Of a DNA stretch of 6,865 nt, positions 1-4,333 are shown in pieces. The first letter of the stretch is position 1. Every line of letters starts with the position of its first letter. The DNA is from Ruminococcaceae bacterium UBA5450 (lineage in GTDB: Bacteria; Bacillota; Clostridia; Oscillospirales; Acutalibacteraceae): contig DIQY01000122.1 of NCBI GenBank assembly GCA_002424295.1, forward strand, positions 1 to 6,865. The letters run 5' to 3'. A program made the translations under genes and the position numbers. The notes beneath the pieces are model-generated. The model saw nothing but the letters and a program-made list of their open reading frames with translations, was not told where the DNA came from and ran no database searches.

Positions 1-477
1 GTGAATCGTGTAGGAAAATGTGAAGGTACGGTTACCAGAAGTAAATTTTGGAGCAAACCAACCAACTTCAATCTGATTCCCCGATTTGTGCAGATAGCAG
101 GAGTTTTGCGGCCCTGTTACATTTTCAGGATCAATGTCACCGATGTTCCGGTATTCAATCCCGCTATCCTCATCAAATACACTGTTTAGCGTGATTGAAT
201 CAGCAGAAATCCCATTGCTTCCGGCCATATCGAATGTCCGGTAAAAATTGGAATATGCTTTGCTGCGCTCTGTTACATTGAGCGCCCACTTTTCTGTGAC
301 AAGAAGATCTCCATTTGATTGTGCCTGTGCATCAATCGTCATCTGCGTAACGGTTTGGCTGCCGCTGCTGCTTGCAGAGGCGGAAATAGTGCTGCCCCAA
401 AACAGAGAGCAAATTAAACTAAAGAGTAAAAAACTGAGAAGAGAAATTTTTGAAAATTTTCTTTTCATTTTTATCAT
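1..477 (-). CDS. DUF2207-type membrane/secreted protein, N-terminal part (3' end beyond the window)
   Basis: The frame is open from ATG at 477 to the window edge and gives 159 residues with no stop, so the C-terminal part is missing. Residues 1-10 are basic (MIKMKRKFSK) and are followed by a hydrophobic core at about 11-27 and a signal-peptidase-like Ala-rich region (ISA/ASA near 33-35), so export is expected. The rest resembles the N-terminal extracellular domain of DUF2207 proteins: an opening strand (MTIDAQAQSNGDLLVTEKW), a Y-R-T-F-D element and a closing RTFTFSYTI strand. Complete family members usually continue into membrane segments and a low-complexity C-terminus, which cannot be seen here. 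The start is chosen because AGGTGA (487-492) lies 9 nt upstream; a second in-frame ATG at 468 is too far from it. The gene begins 1 bp after the lemA stop, so translational coupling is likely. LemA-DUF2207 neighbours are common in bacteria, but the molecular function is unknown. Confidence 0.8.
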   Translation of the reverse strand, partial: MIKMKRKFSKISLLSFLLFSLICSLFWGSTISASASSSGSQTVTQMTIDAQAQSNGDLLVTEKWALNVTERSKAYSNFYRTFDMAGSNGISADSITLNSVFDEDSGIEYRNIGDIDPENVTGPQNSCYLHKSGNQIEVGWFAPKFTSGNRTFTFSYTIH

Positions 478-478
478 A

Positions 479-1027
479 TTAAAATTTCACCTGCGGTGTT
501 TCGCGCTCTTCATCTGAAACTTCATAATACGGACGGGAATGAAAATGGAAAATGGAAGCGATCAAATTGCTGGGGAATTGTATGGTGAATTCGTTATAGC
601 GCATGACGGTATCGTTATAGAACTGGCGGGAAATAGCAATCTTGCTTTCAATATCTTCGAGTTGTTTTTGAAGAGAAAGGAAGTTCTGATTTGCTTTCAG
701 ATCCGGATATTGTTCTGCCGTAGCAAACAGATTAACGATCGCATGGGAAAGCTGATTGTTTGCATCCATCAGTTCCTGCGGATTTTTGGCACTGCCGGCA
801 GCGGCGCGCCATTTTACAACTTCTTCCAAAGTCCCTTTTTCGTGAGCGGCATAGCCTTTTACGGTTTCTACCAAGTTTGGAATCAGATCAAATCGCTTTT
901 TTAGCTGAACATCTACCTGACTCCAGCCATTGTCTACTCGGACGTTTAATTTTACGAGGCGGTTATATGTTCCTGCGAACCAAAAAATCAGGATCAGAAT
1001 GATAACACCAATAATAATCCAATACAT
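479..1027 (-). CDS. lemA: LemA family membrane-anchored protein
   Basis: This 182-residue protein has the usual LemA length and full family layout. An N-terminal membrane segment (about residues 2-19, WIIIGVIILILIFWFAG) precedes the family signature YNRLVKLNVRVDNGWSQVDV and then KKRFDLIPNLVETVKGYAAHEK (about 43-64). A long helical region follows, then the characteristic C-terminus FPSNLIASIF...PYYEVSDEERETPQVKF. LemA proteins sit in the inner membrane with a helical-bundle domain; their biochemical role is not established. The start is supported by AGGAGG 7 nt upstream. The gene lies 36 bp after rex and 1 bp before a DUF2207 gene, with no terminator visible in either gap, so all three are probably co-transcribed. 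The family assignment is very secure; the function is not. Confidence 0.96.
   Translation of the reverse strand: MYWIIIGVIILILIFWFAGTYNRLVKLNVRVDNGWSQVDVQLKKRFDLIPNLVETVKGYAAHEKGTLEEVVKWRAAAGSAKNPQELMDANNQLSHAIVNLFATAEQYPDLKANQNFLSLQKQLEDIESKIAISRQFYNDTVMRYNEFTIQFPSNLIASIFHFHSRPYYEVSDEERETPQVKF
487..492 (-). promoter_or_regulatory. Ribosome-binding site of the DUF2207 gene, inside the end of lemA
   Basis: AGGTGA on the minus strand lies within the last codons of lemA, 9 nt before ATG 477. It decides between the two in-frame ATGs (477 and 468) and implies translational coupling with lemA. Confidence 0.6.
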
Positions 1028-1063
1028 AGAGATTCCTCCTTTTTAATAAAAAATCAGATAGGC

Positions 1064-1693
1064 TTAGTTGGACATTCGATAACAAAGGGTCATTAGACTG
1101 TCGTTTAAATGAACATTTTCCACCACAACATCCGGATAGCGCATTGCTATATCGTAATGGCTGAAGTTCCAAAAATTGCGGATTCCAACTTTGTAAAGAT
1201 AGTCGACGTTTTTCTGGGCAAAACCACGGGGAATACAGAGTACGGCTACATCAGGATGTTCTTCCTGATAGAAGCTTTCAAAAGTTTCCGTCATACGAAT
1301 GGGAAGACCATCGGCGATTTTCCCGACTTTCAGGGGATCATTGTCAAAAATCCCGATCAGCTGAAATCCCATTGCCTCAAAAGACATATGGCTGGCGATG
1401 GCTCTGCCAAGATTCCCGGCACCAAAGAGGACTGCTTTATAGCAGTGGTCAAGACCTAGAATCTGGCGAATTTCAGAGCAGAGCTGATCTACCATATATC
1501 CGTAACCCTGCTGGCCAAATCCACCGAAGCAGTTAAGATCCTGACGAATCTGGCTGGCGGTGAGTCCCAGACGCTTTGATAATTCCGTCGAAGAGATCCG
1601 GGTGGCGCCCTCTTTCTGCAGTTGGCGCAGAAAACGGTAATAGCGCGGTAGGCGCCGGATCACCGACATTGATACATTTTCACGTTTCGGCAT
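1064..1693 (-). CDS. rex: Redox-sensing transcriptional repressor Rex
   Basis: This 209-residue protein matches the usual Rex length. Rex is a cytoplasmic dimer that represses fermentation and respiration genes when NADH is low and leaves DNA when NADH binds. Residues about 1-80 form the winged-helix domain: SMSVIRRLPRYYRFLRQL, then SSTELSKRLGLTASQIRQDL and CFGGFGQQGYGY. A Rossmann fold follows, with the dinucleotide loop GAGNLGRAI at 91-99 and the acidic residue closing strand 2 in IGIFDND (Asp117/Asp119). The C-terminal swapped-helix region includes RNFWNFSHYD and VENVHLNDSL. The start is ATG 1693, which has AGGAGG at 1705-1710 (11 nt spacing, slightly long) and agrees with the family N-terminus. 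The frame stays open upstream to a TTG at 1882, but that extension has no family similarity and a poorly spaced ribosome site. Rex leads an apparent operon with lemA and DUF2207; a candidate Rex site lies far upstream at 2410-2427. Confidence 0.97.
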   Translation of the reverse strand: MPKRENVSMSVIRRLPRYYRFLRQLQKEGATRISSTELSKRLGLTASQIRQDLNCFGGFGQQGYGYMVDQLCSEIRQILGLDHCYKAVLFGAGNLGRAIASHMSFEAMGFQLIGIFDNDPLKVGKIADGLPIRMTETFESFYQEEHPDVAVLCIPRGFAQKNVDYLYKVGIRNFWNFSHYDIAMRYPDVVVENVHLNDSLMTLCYRMSN

Positions 1694-1704
1694 GAGCTTT
1701 ATTT

Positions 1705-1710
1705 CCTCCT
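1705..1710 (-). promoter_or_regulatory. Ribosome-binding site of rex
   Basis: AGGAGG on the minus strand lies 11 nt before ATG 1693. It fixes the 209-residue Rex start rather than the longer in-frame TTG start. A small perfect hairpin (1712-1725) ends just before it. Confidence 0.75.
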
Positions 1711-1711
1711 T

Positions 1712-1725
1712 GCAACAATCGTTGC
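1712..1725 (-). promoter_or_regulatory. Small hairpin abutting the rex Shine-Dalgarno site
   Basis: On the minus strand GCAAC-GATT-GTTGC forms a perfect 5-bp stem with a 4-nt loop, separated from the AGGAGG of rex by a single base. It could affect ribosome access, but a stem this short also arises by chance. Confidence 0.3.
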
Positions 1726-2136
1726 TAAACATCTTTGTGTTTTCTCGAAGAATTCCCCGTGTTGACTCTGTACTTTTGGACAGTGTGTAATGTAAAAGGA
1801 AATCTCCGGTTAATATTTTTCTTCCAATTCTAATTAGGAACACCTTTTTTAAAGTTTCGACCCCAAAAGATGGCGAGAGCAAAATTGAAATTGTTTTGTT
1901 CTCCTTTTTAATGAGCGCTGAATGATATCATTCTTTGGAGGGATTTCCGATCCTGAGCTTCATGGGTTTTGAAAATTCATCGCCCTAATTTTTAACACCT
2001 TTTGCCGCAAAACAGAAAACACAGCATGCTTTTTTGGAGGAACACTATCTGTCAGTTTGCCCAGCCAGGAGGATTTCTATTTTTATTTAAAAGAATCCAA
2101 GGCTACAAAGTTGAGAGCAAAACGGCAAAATTTAAA

Positions 2137-2164
2137 AAAGCATCTAAAATAAAGCATCTAAAAT
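2137..2164. repeat. Tandem duplication of a 14-bp unit
   Basis: The unit aaagcatctaaaat occurs twice back to back (2137-2150 and 2151-2164) with no mismatch. It lies in the non-coding region upstream of rex and probably arose by slippage. No function is evident. Confidence 0.85.
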
Positions 2165-2229
2165 GGTTTTCCCTCTGGGCAGGGACGAATATTCGCGCTG
2201 CAAAAAAATTTTATTTTTTAAGTGATCTT

Positions 2230-2331
2230 TTAGTGCCGGCGGAGAGACCGAAAAATCATGATTTTGGTTATCCGGTCATCAAAAATAAGATTATGAAAGA
2301 TGATCCTTTCTGCAAGGGAATCTTCTGTAAT
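2230..2331 (-). other. Possible AUU-started 33-codon leader ORF (speculative)
   Basis: On the minus strand a strong Shine-Dalgarno site, AGGAGG (2337-2342), is followed 5 nt later by ATT at 2331 and then 32 further sense codons before TAA at 2230-2232. The product would read ITEDSLAERIIFHNLIFDDR then ITKIMIFRSLRRH, with the first residue as Met if initiated. It matches no family known to me. No ATG, GTG or TTG lies at a useful distance from the site. AUU initiation is rare but known, for example in infC, where it serves autoregulation. The site lies about 40-50 nt inside the presumed rex leader. It may equally be a chance AGGAGG or part of an RNA structure. Confidence 0.2.
2246..2306 (-). promoter_or_regulatory. 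Overlapping alternative hairpins in the presumed rex leader
   Basis: In the minus-strand RNA, GGATCATC (2306-2299) can pair with GATGACC (2280-2274), giving 7 bp with one bulged A and an 18-nt loop. Part of the same segment, GACCG (2277-2273), can pair instead with CGGTC (2250-2246), enclosing the 14-bp palindrome AAAATCATGATTTT (2252-2265). The two stems exclude each other. This is the geometry of an RNA switch, but no U-tract follows and no known class was recognised. Confidence 0.25.
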
Positions 2332-2387
2332 GTTTACCTCCTGGTGTTTCGACAGAATAGACCCCTTTACTTTATTTATAATAACAT

Positions 2388-2416
2388 ATTATCTAATAAA
2401 TTTATGCAGTTGTCAA
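2388..2416 (-). promoter_or_regulatory. Sigma-A-type promoter reading toward rex
   Basis: On the minus strand TTGACA (2416-2411) is followed after exactly 17 bp by GATAAT (2393-2388), a near-consensus vegetative promoter. Transcription would begin near 2381. It points to rex, lemA and DUF2207, with no other gene in between. The -35 box is the right half of the Rex-like palindrome at 2410-2427. A further promoter nearer rex cannot be excluded, but I saw none of comparable quality. Confidence 0.65.
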
Positions 2417-2427
2417 TGAATTAACAC
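2410..2427. promoter_or_regulatory. Candidate Rex operator
   Basis: The 18-bp sequence TTGTCAATGAATTAACAC matches the clostridial Rex consensus TTGTTAA-N4-TTAACAA at 12 of 14 specified positions. One of the two mismatches turns TTAACA into the perfect -35 hexamer TTGACA on the minus strand, so bound Rex would block that promoter. Together with the rex gene at the end of this transcript, this suggests autoregulation by NADH/NAD+ ratio. The site is also 38 bp upstream of the tepA -35 box, so an effect there is possible but less direct. Confidence 0.65.
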
Positions 2428-2436
2428 CGAGAAAAC

Positions 2437-2462
2437 AAGGAAAAAAGGAAACTCTTTTCCTT
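2437..2462. repeat. Inverted repeat between the divergent promoters
   Basis: AAGGAAAA (2437-2444) and TTTTCCTT (2455-2462) are perfect 8-bp arms around a 10-nt centre, ending 3 bp before the tepA -35 box. There is no following T-run in either direction, so it is not a classic terminator. It could be an operator for an unidentified regulator or a chance A/T-rich palindrome. Confidence 0.4.
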
Positions 2463-2465
2463 CTC

Positions 2466-2494
2466 TTGCACAGAGCGGGAGGGAATGTTATAAT
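2466..2494 (+). promoter_or_regulatory. Sigma-A-type promoter for tepA (and probably uppP and ftsK)
   Basis: A perfect TATAAT (2489-2494) lies 17 bp after TTGCAC (2466-2471), a weaker -35 box. Transcription would begin near 2501, giving a leader of about 76 nt before the TTG start of tepA. Confidence 0.6.
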
Positions 2495-2560
2495 AAAGCG
2501 ATTCCTATAAGATGATTTGTTTTTTGAATGGGTCGGTTTTTTTAGGACAGACTATCAGCT

Positions 2561-2566
2561 GGGAGG
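2561..2566 (+). promoter_or_regulatory. Ribosome-binding site that decides the tepA TTG start
   Basis: GGGAGG lies 10 nt before TTG 2577. The nearest ATG (2604) has no such site before it, and the upstream in-frame TTG (2517) lacks one as well. Confidence 0.6.
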
Positions 2567-2576
2567 CGAATCTGTC

Positions 2577-3323
2577 TTGAAAAATAAAAGGCCTTATGCG
2601 TTAATGGATACGGATTCTCCAGAAAAAGAAGAGGACGAAGAACGCCGGGACGAGATCAGCGAAAGCGGAAGTGTTACAGCGGGAAAACCAGGGCATCGAA
2701 TCCATTGTCTGACTATTATCGGCCAGATTGAAGGACATTTTATCTTAGGAAGTCAGAATAAAACCACAAAATACGAGCATGTGATTCCACAGTTGGTCGC
2801 GATCGAGGAAGCACCGGATATAGACGGCCTGCTGATTATTCTCAATACGGTCGGCGGAGATGTCGAGGCCGGGCTTGCACTGGCTGAGCTAGTTTCTGGA
2901 ATGAAAAAACCAACGGTCAGTTTGGTGCTTGGCGGGGGACATTCTATTGGGGTTCCATTGGCAGTTGCTGCAAAGCATAGTTTTATTGCACCAAGCGCTA
3001 CCATGACGATTCATCCGGTTCGCATGAACGGCACATTGCTCGGAGTGCCGCAGACATTGGAATATTTTCAGCGTATGCAGGAGAGAATTACACATTTTGT
3101 GGTGGAAAACAGCAAAATTAGTGAAAAGCGTTTTATGGAACTCTCAATGAACACAGAAGAACTGGTTATGGATGTAGGAACCATTTTAGACGGTCCCGAT
3201 GCGGTACGAGAGGGGCTCATTGATTCTCTTGGAAGTTTGTCGGATGCGTTGGACTGTCTTTATGGGATGATCGACAAGAGACAAAAGAAAATAGTTAGAC
3301 CAAGAAATAAAGAAAAAAAATGA
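2577..3323 (+). CDS. tepA: ClpP-fold protease-like protein, TepA family
   Basis: This 248-residue protein starts at TTG 2577. An acidic, low-complexity N-terminus (about residues 11-31, rich in E and D) precedes a ClpP/crotonase-like core. The core runs through INGQ-type strand IIGQIEGHF, LNTVGGDVEAGLALAELV, the serine loop GGGHSIGVPLA (Ser123) and the histidine loop TMTIHPVRM (His146), then VMDVGTILDGPDAVREGLID. The last segment aligns with ClpP's Asp-containing stretch, but the canonical Asp position holds Gly, with Asp199 two residues earlier. Bacillus TepA (YmfB) was named translocation-enhancing protein and lies next to spoIIIE, as here in front of uppP and ftsK. It differs from true ClpP, and its substrate is unknown. 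A basic tail (KRQKKIVRPRNKEKK) ends the protein. The uppP start follows 35 bp after the stop. Family assignment is secure; activity is inference. Confidence 0.92.
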   Translation: MKNKRPYALMDTDSPEKEEDEERRDEISESGSVTAGKPGHRIHCLTIIGQIEGHFILGSQNKTTKYEHVIPQLVAIEEAPDIDGLLIILNTVGGDVEAGLALAELVSGMKKPTVSLVLGGGHSIGVPLAVAAKHSFIAPSATMTIHPVRMNGTLLGVPQTLEYFQRMQERITHFVVENSKISEKRFMELSMNTEELVMDVGTILDGPDAVREGLIDSLGSLSDALDCLYGMIDKRQKKIVRPRNKEKK

Positions 3324-3338
3324 GGCGTTTTTACGCCT
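3323..3338. terminator. Hairpin at the end of tepA; terminator-like only for antisense transcription
   Basis: AGGCGT-TTTT-ACGCCT is a perfect 6-bp stem with a 4-nt loop beginning at the last base of the tepA stop codon. On the plus strand no T-run follows, so readthrough to uppP is expected. On the minus strand the hairpin is followed by CA and then eight T, which has the form of an intrinsic terminator for antisense RNA. It may also stabilise the tepA mRNA 3' end. Confidence 0.5.
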
Positions 3339-3358
3339 TACATAAGTGGAGGTAACTT

Positions 3359-4291
3359 ATGAGTATTCTGCAGGCAATTATTTTAGGAATTGTTCAAGGT
3401 GCAACAGAGTTTTTGCCGGTTTCCAGCAGCGGGCATCTCTCTCTGGCACAACATATGATGGGCCTTTCGATGCCGGGTCTTTTCTTTGATGTTATGCTGC
3501 ATTTAGGCACATTGATTGCAGTGATATTTGTTTATCGAAATTTGATTCTTCGACTTTTGAGGGAATTGGTCAGAGTGGTACAGGATCTGGTACATAGAGA
3601 GTTTCACTGGAAACAGATGAGCCCTGATCGTCGTTTGCTGCTGATGTTGATTATTGGCCTTTTGCCGTTATTTCTCTTGCTCCTGCCGGTTCCTGGAACC
3701 GGTCATTCTATTAAAGACTATGCAGATATATTCTCCGAAGACAGCGACATTTTGGTTGAAGGCTTTTCTTTCCTTGGCACCAGCGTACTTCTGTACTTTG
3801 GAATACAGATGAATCGAAAAGTCCGTCCAATCATGAGAGACAGCAGAACGCTGCCCGGGGGACGCAGACAGTATAATCCCGTAGACGCGCTTTGTGTTGG
3901 CTTGGGGCAGGTAGTTGCAGCGGTATTTCCGGGGCTTTCCCGTTCCGGGACGACGCTAAGTGTTGGTTTGATGCGCGGCATTAACAAACAATCTGCTTTG
4001 GATTACTCATTTGTTATGGGCATTCCTGCTATTTTAGCAGCAGTCCTTTTAGAGACAAAAGATGCAATCGTACAGGGAACCGGCGGCATTGGATTTGGCG
4101 CGATCATCTGTGGATTACTTTCGGCAATGATTGTCGGATTTCTTGCAATCAAACTGCTCAAGTGGATTGTTTCTTCCAATAAATTAGCAATCTTTGTCGT
4201 TTATACCGGGATCCTCGGCGTCTTAACCATTATTATTGGAATTATTGAGCATGTGACTGGATTCAATCTTTTTTCTCATATGCCACTTTAA
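3359..4291 (+). CDS. uppP: Undecaprenyl-diphosphate phosphatase (UppP/BacA family)
   Basis: This integral membrane enzyme removes a phosphate from undecaprenyl pyrophosphate, recycling the lipid carrier for peptidoglycan and other wall polymers. The family can confer bacitracin tolerance. Both signature motifs are present: QGATEFLPVSSSGH at 13-26 (the (E/Q)XXXE element is Q13 and E17, with Ser22-24 and His26) and PGLSRSGTT at 191-199, including Arg195. The rest is hydrophobic, with roughly eight membrane segments. At 310 residues it is about 30-40 longer than common homologues such as the 273-residue E. coli protein; the extra length seems to lie in the hydrophilic loops between the motifs (about 70-90 and 112-132) and near the C-terminus. 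GGAGGT (3348-3353) is 5 nt before ATG 3359. The gene lies between tepA and ftsK with short gaps (35 and 42 bp) and no obvious terminator, so one operon is likely. Confidence 0.96.
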   Translation: MSILQAIILGIVQGATEFLPVSSSGHLSLAQHMMGLSMPGLFFDVMLHLGTLIAVIFVYRNLILRLLRELVRVVQDLVHREFHWKQMSPDRRLLLMLIIGLLPLFLLLLPVPGTGHSIKDYADIFSEDSDILVEGFSFLGTSVLLYFGIQMNRKVRPIMRDSRTLPGGRRQYNPVDALCVGLGQVVAAVFPGLSRSGTTLSVGLMRGINKQSALDYSFVMGIPAILAAVLLETKDAIVQGTGGIGFGAIICGLLSAMIVGFLAIKLLKWIVSSNKLAIFVVYTGILGVLTIIIGIIEHVTGFNLFSHMPL

Positions 4292-4320
4292 AATATTTTT
4301 TGTTATCCGTTACATAAAAA

Positions 4321-4325
4321 AGGAG
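4321..4325 (+). promoter_or_regulatory. Ribosome-binding site that decides the ftsK GTG start
   Basis: AGGAG lies 8 nt before GTG 4334, after an A-rich stretch. No ATG lies nearby in this frame; the first is well inside the membrane domain, so GTG is chosen. Confidence 0.75.
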
Positions 4326-4333
4326 CTTCAAAA

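Larger units (their letters stand above)
1694..2576. other. Long divergent intergenic region with no convincing protein gene
   Basis: About 880 bp separate the start codons of rex and tepA. The stretch is A/T-rich and none of its open frames has a recognisable family, so no normal gene is called. It holds a minus-strand promoter overlapping a Rex-like operator (2388-2427), a plus-strand promoter for tepA (2466-2494), an inverted repeat between them (2437-2462), and a tandem 14-bp repeat (2137-2164). It also holds several short inverted repeats in the presumed rex leader and an AUU-started mini-frame (2230-2331). If the distal promoter is the rex promoter, most of the region (about 1694-2381) is a 5' leader of roughly 690 nt. 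No riboswitch, T-box, tmRNA, SRP RNA or RNase P signature was recognised by eye. Confidence 0.6.

Noticed and set aside
466..468. Alternative ATG start of the DUF2207 protein
   Set aside because: It is 18 nt from AGGTGA, whereas ATG 477 is 9 nt away and couples directly to the lemA stop.
539..904. Plus-strand 121-residue open frame antisense to lemA
   Set aside because: It fully overlaps the well-conserved lemA frame and has no family resemblance.
1064..1882. Longer Rex reading frame with 63 extra N-terminal residues from a TTG at 1882
   Set aside because: The extension has no Rex similarity and no well-spaced ribosome site. The family N-terminus begins at ATG 1693, which has AGGAGG upstream.
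2041..2066. GGGCAAAC on the minus strand as a cyclic-di-GMP (GEMM) riboswitch
   Set aside because: The second required block (GACGCAAAGC-like) and the tetraloop-receptor arrangement are absent downstream.
2174..2202. Palindromic stretch around CGAATATTCG flanked by GCAG/CTGC as a terminator
   Set aside because: The stem has an asymmetric internal loop and is followed by A-rich rather than T-rich DNA on the plus strand and by GC-containing DNA on the minus strand.
2002..2424. Plus-strand open frame of 140 residues upstream of tepA
   Set aside because: It starts at TTG without a Shine-Dalgarno site, is Lys/Phe/Asn-rich as expected of A/T-rich non-coding DNA, resembles no family, and overlaps the minus-strand promoter and the tandem repeat.
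2517..2576. Upstream TTG start adding 20 residues to TepA
   Set aside because: No ribosome-binding site precedes 2517, which lies only about 15 nt from the predicted transcript start. The GGGAGG inside this stretch instead serves TTG 2577.
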